Positions 1 to 12,358 of a DNA stretch of 64,000 nucleotides are shown piece after piece; within the stretch, counting starts at the first letter, position 1, and the number at the start of each line of letters is the position of its first letter. Both the position numbers and the translations under genes were made by a program. Source of the stretch: Rhyzopertha dominica (lineage: Eukaryota > Arthropoda > Insecta > Coleoptera > Bostrichidae); NCBI GenBank assembly GCA_025024175.1, contig QCXZ01000001.1:14942001-15006000 (forward strand), written 5' to 3'. The notes under the pieces were generated by a model. The model saw nothing but the letters and a program-made list of their open reading frames with translations. It searched no databases and was not told the origin of the DNA.

Positions 1-469
1 ATTGTTCCAACAAGATGGGGCATCATCTCATTACCAGGTTAACATCCGTCTGCACTTTAACTTCGTCTTTCAAAATTGTTGGATTGGAAGGCGAGAACCG
101 TTAGAATGACCATTTAGGTTTACAAATTTTAATCCTCTCGATATGTTCTTGCAGGGGCTTCTTAACAATAACCGTTTATAAAATTAAGCCACAAGACTTA
201 GATGACTAAAAAGACGCATTACCAAATCCATCAAGTTAATTATGTTACAGATATTAAATAACGTTAGATTGCATTTCGATTTTAAATTGGTACTTGCTAG
301 AACGATCTCGGAACACATTTTAAGTATCTTTTACATTAAATGTACTTTTAGTTTTCATTTGAAATAATTAAAGTTTTATTTTCACTAAATACAGTGTACT
401 TGCATTTGATGCATTTATATCTTTTTTAAGGGTGTTTTTATGGAAGCCTAATAATTTAACACTTAGTCA
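1..469. other. non-coding stretch
   Basis: AT-rich sequence with no ORF, splice-flanked exon or repeat structure that I could recognise. The later exons of the CRAL-TRIO gene that starts at 4800 were looked for here on the minus strand and not found. Confidence 0.5.
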
Positions 470-1103
470 GCTAGATTGATCTATGCTGTCTCTGAAAAGA
501 ATCACGGAGGATGACTTTTTACGGCATTGAAAGAAGCGAGAAATACTGATAGGGTCCCTAGCTGACTGTGCTCCAGTCCTCATATCTCCTTTGTGTTATA
601 CCTTCAATTTAATTTTAAGATGCTCAACATTTCGTGATGTTTGGAAATGTGCATACATCTGTCCTATTTTCAATAAAGGTGTCAAATAGATATTGTAAAT
701 TATAGACCTATGCTTTGTTGTGATATACATAGATGTATTTTCGGGGGTTAGGCGGAGTATTTATCCTCATCAACATGGTTTTTTTCCTGAGATCAACTAC
801 TGCAAACTTGGCTTGTTTTACTCCGTTTCTAGCAGATTCTTTTGATAGCAGAGGTCAGGCTGATGTGGTTTGCACTGAGTTTAGCAAGGAATTTGATCAG
901 GTTGATCATTTTATCAGTTATTGGGGTTTTGCACGGTTTTTCTTCACCATTATAGTTCTCTTGATGCAGTCCGCTACTGTTATTACACTTTAGACGAGTT
1001 CTTGGCTTCTTCCGGTTTTCCGCCGGGTTCCAACCTTAGCCCGTTACTGTTTCTTTTATTTATTAATGGTGTTTCATTTGCTATAGATTATATCAAATTC
1101 CAA

Positions 1104-1135
<32 letters not shown>

Positions 1136-1615
1136 AAAAATTTAGCTTAATTGTCAGTTAGAATATCTCAAAATGCGCTTTTGTGTGCATTTCCAAAGAG
1201 TTGTCGATTTTAAATAATCCTTACAGTATTAATGATGTTAAACTTAGAAAGGTACTTGTACTTGTACTTAGAAGGGTTAGCATCTTCATTCTGAACTTAA
1301 ATGCTAATACTGTTGGCAGGGCGCCGTTGTTATTTGGAATTGCAGTGATTTGTAGAATTACACTGCTCTGAAATCTTTTTTTGCATCTTTAGTTTACCCG
1401 TGGCGATATAGTTTACATTGGGTGGCGTGCATACTGACTTTGTCGAGTTCGTGCAGTGAAAGTTTCTAAAGTTTCTGGTTTATTTGAAGGATGATATTGA
1501 CCCATCACAAGGTTATAAACAGACATCAGTATTAAGCACTAAGCAGATACAAATTTAACTCTTTGCATGACTACGTGAAGGGTGCTTCTGACGGTAATAT
1601 TTTTGTATAATGTCC
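470..1615 (+). mobile_element. decayed LINE reverse transcriptase (Jockey/CR1-like)
   Basis: Conceptual translation across frame breaks follows the order of a non-LTR retrotransposon reverse transcriptase. 'WKCAYICPIF..KG' and 'NYRP' (about 640-710) are followed by 'RSTTANLACFTPFLADSF' and 'VVCTEFSKEFDQVDH', which is the first catalytic-Asp block (about 790-910). 'SGFPPGSNLSPLLFLLFING' (about 1010-1070) corresponds to the conserved S-G-V-P-Q-G-S block. Homology continues weakly through 'PYSINDVKLRKV' (about 1220) to 'LHDYVKGASDGNIFV' (about 1560-1605), typical of the far C-terminus. Stops and frameshifts make it inactive. The expected F/Y-A-D-D site is replaced by a GAT microsatellite. Both element ends are missing. 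Confidence 0.85.
1104..1133. repeat. (GAT)10 microsatellite
   Basis: Ten uninterrupted GAT triplets. They lie where the LINE remnant should encode its catalytic -ADD- motif, so the array probably expanded out of the GATGAT codons of that motif. Confidence 0.95.
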
Positions 1616-1907
1616 CTCATAATGAAATTGATTGTTCTTGACTTCTTGAACAATTATATTTTCGCGTTGCATGTATGAACTCAAGATTGGTAAAGCTTTT
1701 TATTTAAAACTGTGCAGGACAAGCGTCTTCAGATGATTTACGACAAACCAATTTAACAGGGTCTCGTTGCCTTCAGCATATATCGAGGACTGAGGCAAAT
1801 GCTGAATGTGAACTAACCTGTCATGGTATTGAGTGTGTACATATGTTATACATAAGGATTGCGACACGTAATTGAATATCTTGTATCTGTTAAAAATAAA
1901 CAATATT

Positions 1908-1934
1908 TTATTATTATTATTATTATTATTATTA
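1908..1934. repeat. (TTA)n microsatellite
   Basis: Nine perfect TTA units. The rest of 1616-2544 shows no gene or recognisable element. Confidence 0.9.
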
Positions 1935-2544
1935 CACATTTTCATTTAAAAAAGAAAAGATTGTGACATCATTGCCAATAGTCGCATGAACCAATATGTC
2001 AACCAATAGACTAGAAATCTATGCTAGAAACATTTACTGCAATAAAAAAACTCTTGATATGCTTTGGCAATTCGGTGTGAAAATGTACAAGGGCTGTTTT
2101 TTTCAACCTCCGATGGGTTACAAAAATAAGACCCATTTACATAAAAAAATATTTTATTATAAAAAGTTGAGCAAAATCTTACTCATCTCTCTACAAATCG
2201 CCAAAACCATTGAGGCATTTACCATATCGTGACAAAAGCTTTACTGTGAAACGAATAACGACGACGTACGCTTTCATTCGTTATTGTTTTGATCAACGAC
2301 AATGCTCAATGCATGGCAGCACAGTACCAGGCTCATGATTCTATCTAACAGTTCAAATGGGTTCCAGATTAGTTAGAATGTACTTGACCGAGCTGGCGTC
2401 ATAATTCCTTGAAAAGGGCATCTAAAAGTGTGTGTCACGATAATACAAATGCTTCAATCGTTTTGGCGATTTTATAAAAAAAAATGAGTAAGACATTACA
2501 CAACTTTCACTAATATAATGTGTTTTTATGTAAATGGATCTTAT

Positions 2545-3342
2545 TACTTCCACATCCAACGGATGAGAAGTATTGTTTGCTCATTCGCTTTAAAATGGTC
2601 GAAAAAAACAACAAAATTTGAGCAAAAAAATTTCTTGTCTGTGTCTGTGTCTGTTTTTTCGTTTGTGGACACGATAACTTTCGAAAGACTTAATATAGGA
2701 ACTTGCAATTTGGCAAACGTATAAATCATAACTACCCAAAGCGACCTATCGTTTGTGGGATAAGTAAGGTATCGGGAATGGCCGAAAATTGGGGGATAAC
2801 TACCCTTTTTGCAAATTTTTATTTTTTTCTTCGTTTTAGAATGTGATTAGTAGTATAACTGCGAGTATTATTCGTTCTTAAATTTTCGGTACATCAAACT
2901 GTTTAGAATATATTAGCAAAAAAGCGTGACTTAAAGAAAACAGTTTTTCCTAAATATCTCCGAATATATTTAATATTTTCAAAAAATGAAAGTACCATCA
3001 GATAGGAAATAAAATATCTCACAAAATGTGTCAAAATTTTGTCATATTTCCAAAAAACCTATTCTGGACCCTGCTCGTACGATTTTTTTTTAATTTTGGC
3101 ATTATATAGAAAATCAAATTTCTGATCAGAAAGCACTCTTGTAATTTTGTTGTTAAGTTAATAATTTTCGAGTTATTTGGAACAAGCCGATTTTAAAATT
3201 TATATATTTTTGCTAATATCACGAGGAATGTTTGTCTTAGAAAAAATGTGTAGAGAGAAAAAATGCTCAAAGCCTGATTACTAATCGTATAGTATAAGAA
3301 ATAAAAACATAAATGTCGTTTTGACAATTGGATGTGGAAGTA
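2545..3342. mobile_element. inverted-repeat element, copy 1 of a dispersed family
   Basis: The segment begins with TACTTCCACATCCAA (2545-2559) and ends with its exact reverse complement (3328-3342), a perfect 15-bp terminal inverted repeat. A diverged second copy of its left 280 bp lies at 46524-46805 in the same orientation (shared words: CACATCCAACGGATG, TTTAAAATGGTCGAAAA, TTTGAGCAAAAAAA, AACTACCC). No coding capacity is visible and no target-site duplication could be assigned, so the transposon class is open. Confidence 0.6.
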
Positions 3343-3667
3343 TTGATTCAATTTATAGCGGTTTTTTATAACACATCAAAGGCTCTCGTAGACCTATAAA
3401 TTAATATCATGCCGTATAACTAGGCCAGTATAATAAAATAAACCTTACTCTTCACCCATTGCTTAGATTTATTAACAACTATAACGCATGAACATTTGGT
3501 CTCCCATGGAAATGTGCAGCGTTTCGTGAATATCGGTATTTTTGCCCTTAACAACAAAAAAAACCGTGACTATCTACTGCTCTATGAACTCAATAATTTG
3601 TAATTAGCAATGCAGATTTTCTGGATCACGCGCACTAATTACCATGGCAAATCCGTATGCGTACTTT

Positions 3668-4298
3668 CAAGGGCGGATCCAGCTTTCAGATCAGGGGGGG
3701 GGGTCACCTAGTCAGGACGGGCTACAGTTTATTAAAATAATCTAATTGAAAAAGAAATAGTATTTTATTGTTATAAGTTGAAATAATTTTAATCAAATAG
3801 CAAAATTATTTTTTCGTTTTTTATCTGCTTGCGAAACGAATTGTAACTTCAATCCACTTCAGTCGCTATGTTTCTCTGAAGGCGCAGTTCAGTTCAAAAA
3901 CTCAGGAATTCATTAAATGCACAAATGAAATTAACGATAACGTGTTGTTTTTATCTCATTAAAGAAATGAATTCGTTGAGTAATGGTGAAAACAATCAAT
4001 GATAATAAAATTAAATCGTCACAGGTAAGGCACTAAGGGTTGACATCCAATCCAATTCAGTTTCCCCCCAAAACTATGTTGCCGGGAATAAATTGCGACG
4101 TTGTGTTTTTTTTATTAAAAACAGTTAATAGTGCGTGTTGTTCATGCATGTATGCGCTCGCCATTATAGAAAGTAATTATTTTATAAAGTATATCAATTA
4201 CATTAGAAAAATTATTAGTGGTCGAACTATACCTAGCCCAGGCCCAAGGGGGGGGGGGGTCATGACCCCCATGACCCCCCCCCCTGGATCCGCCCTTG
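3668..4298. mobile_element. non-autonomous hAT-type element (631 bp)
   Basis: The terminal inverted repeats are CAAGGGCGGATCCAG (3668-3682) and CTGGATCCGCCCTTG (4284-4298), 15 of 15 matching. The element is flanked on both sides by the 8-bp direct repeat CGTACTTT (3660-3667 and 4299-4306), the target duplication length of hAT transposons. G-runs or C-runs lie just inside both ends. No transposase is encoded; short ORFs here are incidental. A similar single end, GGGCGTACCCAGC followed by a G-run, is seen near 37044. Confidence 0.9.
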
Positions 4299-4619
4299 CG
4301 TACTTTATGGTTATAGCTGTTCGTATTACTCACTAATAAAAAATATACGTTTTCTTCAAGGTTCATCGACATACGGAGAACGCATTTATTGCCACACAAC
4401 ATACAAACGAAGGGAACCTATGTGGTTTAAAATCCCACACAAGTCGATTTGAGTATCCTTGCAGCAACCTGTACGACCCGGTCAAGTAAACGCCTGTTGT
4501 GAATATTAAAATCGTAAACCTCAAAATATTCCCGAAACGCAGTGCCGTCATCAAAAGAGTGTCAAGGTTACGAGACGCCTTCAAAGCACTAGTTTGTTGT
4601 TGTTAAACATAAAACTCAC

Positions 4620-4800
4620 CTTTAATTAGACCCCTCAATGCGACAAGGGCCCCTTCCACGTTTTCTGGGGTTTCTCTCAACTCCTTGAGAGCTCTCTCTT
4701 TGTACTCTTCATTTAAGTCTTCGAGATCCAGTCGAAGTTTGTAATCCCCGAGTTGCACAAAAGGCACTTCATCGTTTCCAATCTCCACGTAAAACGCCAT
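4620..4800 (-). CDS. CRAL-TRIO (alpha-tocopherol transfer protein-like) gene, first coding exon only
   Basis: A 60-codon exon starts at ATG 4798-4800 and ends at a strong donor (AAAG|GTGAGT), leaving a phase-1 intron. It encodes the helical N-terminal segment that precedes the CRAL-TRIO-N fold: 'YKERALKELRETPENVEGAL' matches 'SKKIAAQELRETPEVVQQAL' of the complete neighbour at 19585-28099. It carries about 20 extra N-terminal residues (beginning MAFYVEIGNDEVPF) compared with that neighbour. Family members are cytosolic carriers of hydrophobic ligands such as tocopherols, retinoids and phosphoinositides. No following exon was found in 1-4600, so the rest of the gene probably lies beyond the left edge; introns in the neighbour reach 5 kb. 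Family assignment rests on one exon plus similarity to the neighbour. Confidence 0.8.
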
Positions 4801-7800
4801 ATCAAACCAAAGTCTGGAACTGATGCAAATATTTCAAATCTCACAGTCAAACGTTCCCTAATCCACTATAATTTTCCTATTTTATCATCCGTACGAAATC
4901 TGCTATATACGGACTACCTATCTCAGAGAGCTGCCGGTCTAAAAGCTGTGTATTGAAAGTGAATTTTGCCGGCAGAAACGAACTAACAAACCAAGAAGCA
5001 GCTACTTCACGCACTCTCAATAACCAATTAGAGCTTGACGGTGAGCACAGATTGGTCTTACGATGCGGAACGTCTAATTTGCTTGCGCTGTGGGGTCATC
5101 CATTATATGCACCCAAAAGGTGGGACGAAGTTACATTATGAATCACTTATGCAGATAAACGGTTGATGGCTGCGATAATCGCTATCCCCTACTATCAGTA
5201 GAGGCAAAGTTTAGGTAGAAGTCCTAAAAACATCAGCATTTGCTGTTGACAAGACAAAATATAAAAAATTTCTAAGAATTGGTCGACATTTGGAAATCAT
5301 TTTCGTTATATTACCACACAATAAAATTCAATCATTACAAGCCTAGATTACCTCCACCTATGGTTTTATTAATACCTATGTTCCGCACATAGACTTCCAT
5401 TGCATATTCTAGTGAAGGCCGGCGAATTTCTCATACCTAGACGGTGAACTTATTTGGCCTTACTAACCATCACAAGGCATGTTTCAAAAAACATGTAATC
5501 TGTTTTAATAGTGGTCTTCTGTTTATGTCCGAAGTCAATAGAACTCTTTTTAATAAAATGCGCCAGAAATTATTATAGATAGGTTATACCATGGATGAGT
5601 TGGCGTTATTTCTTAAACTCTCTTTTTTTTAGAAACACTACGGCGAATTTATACTTCCGTTAAGCAACTGACAATTTGCCAATTCGCAATTCGCCAATAA
5701 GACACAAACTAGAAGGCTGTAGCTTTAATTAAGCAATCCGCAACAATCACACGTAGGTAGTTTAATTTACTAGGCGAAGACATGAAAACGGCACTGTTAT
5801 ATTTATAAAAGAACTTCTTGCGTCAAGACTCCGAATATGTAGTAAGTTTGACATAAAAAATATACACACAACACACGATCAATATCAAACGACAAGTAAA
5901 AAAAATCCAACGGTTCATAATACACAAAGTAGTTACAAGTTGCAAATCTGAAATAAGCTTACCTATGCAAAAAACGATTTTCGCAGACGCAGATGTTAAT
6001 ATTTTAACACCAAGTGCAAACCAAAAAAATCTATATATATAAGATCGCTTCAGAAAGATAGAACATATAAAATTATGATAGATATGCTACGCTGTTAAAA
6101 ACGTACGAATACCTAAATTTATGTGTAATCTGAAGAATTGAAGGTTCTGAAGGGTTTAAATNTAAATAAGTATATTATAGTCACTATAGCGGATAAACAT
6201 GCAGCGATGCAGTTTTAAATAGAGTAAATAGGTGGTTGCTAAGAATTCTTGGCGCAAAAATTTCCAAAACTATACATGCTGTCATATCCTTCAAATGATG
6301 AAGTCAATTCAAAACAGCCTTTGTCGCAAAAATTTTGATGAAATTTTCTGGGGCCATAGAGAAAACCCATAGTTTTATTAGAAATTCTTGATATTCTAAA
6401 GATAGTATCATAGTTACATTGTAAGCATTGTAGTTAGTTTTGATGTGGCTTTTGTTTATGATGGTAAGCATGCCAGAGACAGTGTATGTGTCTAAACTTA
6501 ATAAATAACTCTTAGGTAAAATGATTACCTGGTCACTTAAAATGTATGTCTATTCTATAATTTAAACTCAAATTTTCTGCATCAAGAAATTTGTAATCAT
6601 AAATCAGCGCTTGTAAAAAATGATTATATTGAGATGGCCCAACGGGCTATGTACAAAAGTACATAAAGTACAAAAAGAGTTACAGCACAAATAATTTGGT
6701 ATTAGGAACTAGATTTGAAATGGTCTAGATGTTCTGGCAGCAGCAGGAAAAGAAAAGGAAATGACAAGATTAATGTAGTAATCAGAAGAGCAATACTAGA
6801 ATGTATGTTGTAGTAAGAAGGAAACAAGGAACAGTTGCAGAACTTCACACGTTATTGTGCAAAATAAATGCAAATAGGCCCAATATGCGGAAAAAGAAAA
6901 TTGAACCGCAAGCATTGTAAGCCACAATGATTTGTGAAATTTACTAGGTAAAAGTGTTGGATACGCTTATGGTAGAATTGTTTATCAAGAAATTGCACTA
7001 TAAACTATCAAATCCGAGAACTCATTTCAATATTTCGTACAATGAGTGAATACCTATAGATCTCCCTGCATAATACCGCCCCACAAATGAAAGATTTTTG
7101 CCACTTATTCATCTGATTTTTACAGCAATTTGAAGTACACTTTCAATCTCTGAACAACAGGCAACAAATGTGAACGATACCTGATACACAGCTCTTAGCA
7201 ACAGATAACTAACTGTATCAAACATTTTCTAAACCAGCTATTTTATGAATGTTGATAACAACTCCTTAGAAAGAATTTGCGATTATAAGGTCTGTGTCAG
7301 CGATCCATAAATGCCGGCGATGCCCAAAGAAAAGTTTTATACATGAAAATGATTAGAGTGCGTACAGGGTGCACCATTTTCATTGGGTTCCAGGGTACAC
7401 ACTAAACGATCTTTTTTTTCAGGCACACAGATTAAAAGTTTAGGTTCATTCAATGAAACTTTGCACAATCGTTACATAGTATTTTTCTATGGAGTAAAAG
7501 CGCGTATCGAAAAGCTTTTGTCACTTTCAGGCAGTGGATGTCCTTATTGCTCATTTTTAAATGAATCAAGTTTTAGTATAGGAACAATGAATTAATTGTT
7601 GTTGGCACATCTAAAAAGAACTAATGTCAACTAAGATTGTTATATATATGTACGTATAGTTTATACCTAGGTAATACAAATTAAGTATTTCGACAGGGCG
7701 GTTAAATTAAACAGAAGTTTAATTAAATAAGAGCTATCTACCTCCCTAGATCGAATTTTTATCAAGTAAACATAAAATTTAGGTCGAACTTCAACACAAC

Positions 7801-8119
7801 AAATATTAGTCGAGCAAGGTGCAAACCAAATAATATCAATAATTCGTTAACGATGAAAGTACAATGTTGCTGCCCTATTTATTTCCATCTCCATTATTGG
7901 CTGAACGTAACGTATGTATAACAGACACGTGCCGTTGAAATGTGATTCGTGACCATGTCGCACAGTTTTTCGGAATGTTTCACTTGAAACTATTATAATT
8001 ACTAAAATGATTCTGTTTTTGCCGCACATAAAGGAATAATTATTACAACTATGTAAATAAACAAAAGTAATATTAAAAATTGAAAACTGATCCATCTTCT
8101 CGAAGTGGAGTAATTAATT
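4801..8119. other. intergenic, no gene recognised
   Basis: AT-rich DNA between the two CRAL-TRIO genes. Short ORFs here (for example at 4953-5141 and 7383-7595) lack splice borders and any family resemblance. The part upstream of 4800 should contain the promoter of the first CRAL-TRIO gene, but I cannot point to a specific motif. Confidence 0.4.
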
Positions 8120-8170
8120 AATTCTTCAAAAGAAAATATTCTTAATGTGAACTTCCACTTTATTTTTCAA

Positions 8171-8213
8171 TTGTATAGCGCTTTCGGCTACATGCTAGCC
8201 ATCGTCAGTACAA
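8171..8213 (-). ncRNA. type I hammerhead ribozyme motif (mirror copy)
   Basis: Exact reverse-complement copy of the motif at 8314-8356. It has the same CUGANGA and GAAA core, the same 5-bp stems I and II, and the same UA cleavage position. Having one on each strand means transcription in either direction would yield one intact ribozyme and one antisense copy able to pair with it. Confidence 0.8.
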
Positions 8214-8313
8214 ACGTTTGAGTTACTGGCATGTGGGTTGCATTTCAGTTTGTAGTCAAGTTTGCTTGTTTCTGATTTTTGACTTTGTCAAACTGTTAGT
8301 TTCCTTTTAACGT

Positions 8314-8356
8314 TTGTACTGACGATGGCTAGCATGTAGCCGAAAGCGCTATACAA
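8314..8356 (+). ncRNA. type I hammerhead ribozyme motif
   Basis: The order is: stem I 3' strand TTGTA (8314-8318), core CTGACGA (8319-8325, fits CUGANGA), T, stem II GGCTA with loop GCATG and TAGCC (8327-8341, five perfect pairs), core GAAA (8342-8345), minimal stem III formed by A-GCGC-T, and the UA cleavage dinucleotide (8350-8351). Stem I 5' strand TACAA (8352-8356) pairs with TTGTA. All invariant core bases are present. Stem III is very short, as in Penelope-type hammerheads that are reported to cut best as dimers. Confidence 0.82.
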
Positions 8357-8407
8357 TTGAAAAATAAAGTGGAAGTTCACATTAAGAATATTTTCTTTTG
8401 AAGAATT

Positions 8408-11186
8408 AAAAGTAATATTATATTATTGGAGATCAATTTGATGCGTTAATTTTTTAATTATCACAGATTGTGCAGTTCATTACAATTTTGTTCACAATCG
8501 TCGAAGTGGCGTTAATTTACCAAAAAATAAATATATGACAAGAGCTTTGTCCCTTCAGTCTAAAATACTTCCTTACTTGTGATGATTGCTATACCTGAAT
8601 GTTTTTTTTTAGAAATTCGTTGCCTTGATCCCATGTGCCGATAAAACAGTGACTGGTGTATTTTAGATCTGTTGAAAAGGTGAAAAACGATTTAATGATA
8701 ATTAAGCAGGAAGTCATTTGGTAGAAAGCAAATTTTGGAATACATACAGTAATGAACACAGAGATTTGGTGCATAAAAGAATATAATGACTGCGATACTT
8801 TGAGAAGTAAAAAATTATATCAGTTAAACTAAAGACATGAAATTGAAAAAGGCTAGCTTAGCACCTATTGCCAAATTAGCGCCATTAAATTAATGGTGCA
8901 AGTCAATTAAAAAATACAAGTGCTTATGAAGCTAGAAGTCTTTTACATGGTACTTCGTCTTCGGTTCTACCTACTATCTTTGTTAAAGTTAAACTTTTAA
9001 AAATAATCAACATTGTTCAAACAAATTTTTGCTTAGTAAACAAACAAATTACAAAGGAATCCGGACGTCGTGGAAACAACCTATATCCTGATAACATTTC
9101 TTTAATTGCTGCTGGCTAAATATGAACAATTTGAAATAGAAAACTGCGACATTATTTTCCAAATATCACGTAACGTAAAATTATTAAGATATCTAAATAT
9201 TTACGATGAATTTGGTTAAAATCTAAATAAGAATGTGGGCCCACCGCAAATTTATTCGTTTGCTATAAGTTTGGTTACGAATGCCATGTGTGTTTCTTCA
9301 AGCGGATTTTTTATATACTAAATATGCTATCTAGAACTGAAATACAATATTTTAAGGATTCCACGCAAATTTTATGAAATATCCTTGTATACAAGGTAAA
9401 CATTTGAACGTGTGCAGAATTTATATGCCAGCAAAAATTACAAGTACCATGTCGTTGGCACAAAGGGGAATAAATGTTTCATACAAATATATAATTGAAC
9501 GGTACATATTTTAGGTAGATAAATATTCCAGTGCAATCCACAAATCAATACAATTAATAATAAATTTGAGGTAAACGCTTGTTGGATTACGAGTTAGTTT
9601 TGAAAATAAATAATTACGCACTAAAGTATTGTGATTGTGATAATAACATATACTTAATTCTAATGTACTTGTCTAAATGTAATTTAATAATCCAGATTTA
9701 AAACATAACAACTATAAAAGCGAAATCGAAATATATTATTTTGTATATTATACAACACACAGATATGGTAATGGTGTTTTGTAAGGCACAGTTGGAATAT
9801 CAAAACTGTTTACGATAAAAACAATTTAATCAACTTATGAAATTTTAATATATAATGTCACTATCACCACTACCGACCTACTGATCCTGAATAAACGACG
9901 TAGGTAAAATTGTTAACTTTTAGAGAATTAGTTAAGGTATAATAATTGTAGGGAGTCGGTTCCGTTTGGAGTTGGCTTTATTACTCTAGCTAAAACTTTT
10001 TTAAACTGCTGAAGGAATAAATACCATTCTTAAAATGCAGAAAATTTCATTTGCAGTAAAATCTTAAATATTGTACTTAACTATAAGTACATATGTTAAC
10101 TTTATAAGCTTTGATTTACATTGAGTGAACCGAACAGTTAGTGACATTAGCATCTTTTTTCGCCATTTTTCTATCAACACGATACACACATATGAAAGTC
10201 TTCCTATGGCAAGCGTTTTGCTTTGTCTGGCTTGCGTAATTATACGCGCTTTCGAATACTTCCGTTCTGAGTTTGTACAGTTGCAGATGTAGAATCCTCT
10301 AATCCATACCCAAATAGTCAACACAGGTAAGACGTGTGTATTTGTATCCCATGCGTGTCGTATAATATAGTATCACTTAATAACATTTGCAATTATAAAA
10401 CTAGCTGTCGAGCAAAAGGTTGCGACCAGTTCCGTGTTTAATACTTCAACAGGTAATGCTTGAAAAAAGCACTAAAAAGGCAAGTGTTTCAGTGAAACCA
10501 AACTACTTTGAATCCTGACTATAGGTCAGTCACCACTCTTACGATTTTAATTCGGTGCTAAACAGTATGAATTGCCAAATTCAAATTGCTAAGCTTAAAT
10601 AGGCCACGAATAAATTTATGTATCATTGTCGTTTAGACCCAATGAATAGAAATGCTGCCCTACTGCTTTTTAGCAGACTTCCTCGATAATTTATGAAGCA
10701 AACACATTCAAATTTGGAAAGGCCATAATGTTCACAGAACTGTTGCATGACTACTCTACACTGGTAATAGTCTAATTATAATGTCCACCTGTTTCCCATC
10801 AAATTGCAGTCACATTAAAACGTGATTAGTCTTTGTTGAAATCCTGTGGTGAAAGTAAGCATGTGAAACATTACTCACCTAGTAATACGTAAAAGCGACG
10901 GAAGGAACTCTTAAAGCGAATATAATGGTGAAGTATAAAAAAGGATGTTTAGTCATTTATTATATAATGATCAATTAACCTATTAAGTTGTTACCACAAT
11001 CACGAATGTTGCGTCTAGTTGCTACACTAACATGAAGTACACATTATTTTTATTTTATTAGTTGAAGTTTATACACTATTGTTCTAAAACTCTTCCCCAT
11101 ATTAAGTTAGAAGGTGTAGATAAAATCCAGCTAAGATCATTAAAGAATCACTTCATTTCACAGGTGATTAAATAACAAGAGTCATC
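8408..11186. other. intergenic, no gene recognised
   Basis: AT-rich DNA. The open frame at 10064-10324 (minus, 86 codons) has no family resemblance or splice context and is probably chance. Confidence 0.4.
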
Positions 11187-12358
11187 CAGTGGCGAATTTA
11201 ACTTTCGTGAGGCGCCAAGTGCAGTTTTCTTTTTTTTAATATAAAGTGCACAGATTGATTTATTAATAGAATATACGGCATTCATTATTAGCAATTCTAT
11301 CAAACGTTAAAATATATTTCAATCTAAAACAGCATCATATGTGTTTGTTAATACCTTAAGGGTGGCAAATGAATGGCTGTATAAAACTGTGATTTGTATG
11401 TTTTTGCGAGTATTTAAGAGCCAAAATTAAATCAGTTTTTTGTATTATTACATTTCTTCTTCCTGCTGACGACTTCTTCAAATGACTTTCATGTTAAAAA
11501 AACGTAGATTACATGTGATTAAGGTCTATTGAATGAAAGAACATCAAGAAGCCATATTGGAATTGGTGCAATCTAGAGATCGCACTTACATCTCTTTTCT
11601 CAAAACTAAAATCAGTACTTGATACATTACAAAACAAAAAGCACCTTATTGAAAAAAGACATATTTAAACAACACAAATAGACACCAAGCACAACTAAAG
11701 TAGCAAAACGTATACAAGTAGAAGTACATAACTTTGGTAACAATGTTGACATACGGAGACAAGAAAATAAAACTAAATCAAATCCATGTAAAGGAAATAA
11801 GAAACATTCAGCATTAACGAGAATTTATTCATTTTGTTAAAATCGGCTATACGTCATCTAGCGGTAGCTTTATGAACTACGACGTAGGTTGGTATGATCG
11901 GTAAGTAAAAAGACTTACATTGCCGATAGCCCAATAAGCGTTGTGAAGTTTGTCATAGTAGTTTTAGGTCTACTACGTATTAAGATAGCTACCACGGAAT
12001 TTTTTGTCACATGTAATGTACTTGTTTATAGAAACAACAAAGTCTGAAGTTAGCTTCAGAAAGCAGCCGGAACGGAACAGTAGTTTGCTAAAGAACTTGC
12101 TCTTCCCAGTTGTATGACCACGAAATACTTTAACTGACTGCTCAATTATATAGGGTTTGATTTTAAAATGCTTTTATAAATTGTCTGTCTCAGTAAAGCA
12201 AGAAACGCATACCATGGGTTTCTGTAAACAGTACGCACCGTAATTTTAATTACAAAAAAAGTTTTTTTCCTTTCTTTAAGACCTGAAATTAGAAGGCAGG
12301 CTGGAATCAAGAGGCCCCAAGCGCGCTCTTCATGCGCCTTTGCATAAATCCGCCACTG
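11187..12358. mobile_element. hAT-type element remnant (1.17 kb)
   Basis: The left end CAGTGGCGAATTTA (from 11187) matches the reverse complement of the right end, TAAATCCGCCACTG (to 12358), with one mismatch. The 8 bases outside are GAGTCATC (11179-11186) and GGGTCATC (12359-12366), an 8-bp target duplication with one change, as expected for hAT. CAGTGGCGGATTTA-like termini are common in hAT families. No transposase frame survives. Inside, near 11857-11900, is a word (CATCTAGCGGTAGCTTTATG then ACGACGTAGGTTG) that recurs inverted and diverged near 49330-49465. Confidence 0.82.

Larger units (their letters stand above)
8120..8407. mobile_element. Penelope-like palindromic element with two hammerhead motifs
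   Basis: Two 99-bp arms (8120-8218 and 8309-8407) are perfect reverse complements, separated by a unique 90-bp spacer. Each arm contains one hammerhead ribozyme motif, on opposite strands (8171-8213 minus, 8314-8356 plus). Hammerheads of this minimal type are known from the repeated ends of Penelope-like retroelements, which can be arranged head-to-head. No reverse transcriptase is left. The complete identity of the arms points to recent origin or gene conversion. Flanks are AT-rich (TAATTAATT on the left) and a target duplication is not clear. Confidence 0.8.

Noticed and set aside
4363..4584. Open minus-strand segment next to the first CRAL-TRIO exon, considered as its second exon
   Set aside because: None of its frames shows the expected DD..L..FLR..KF motif, and no acceptor with the needed phase precedes it.
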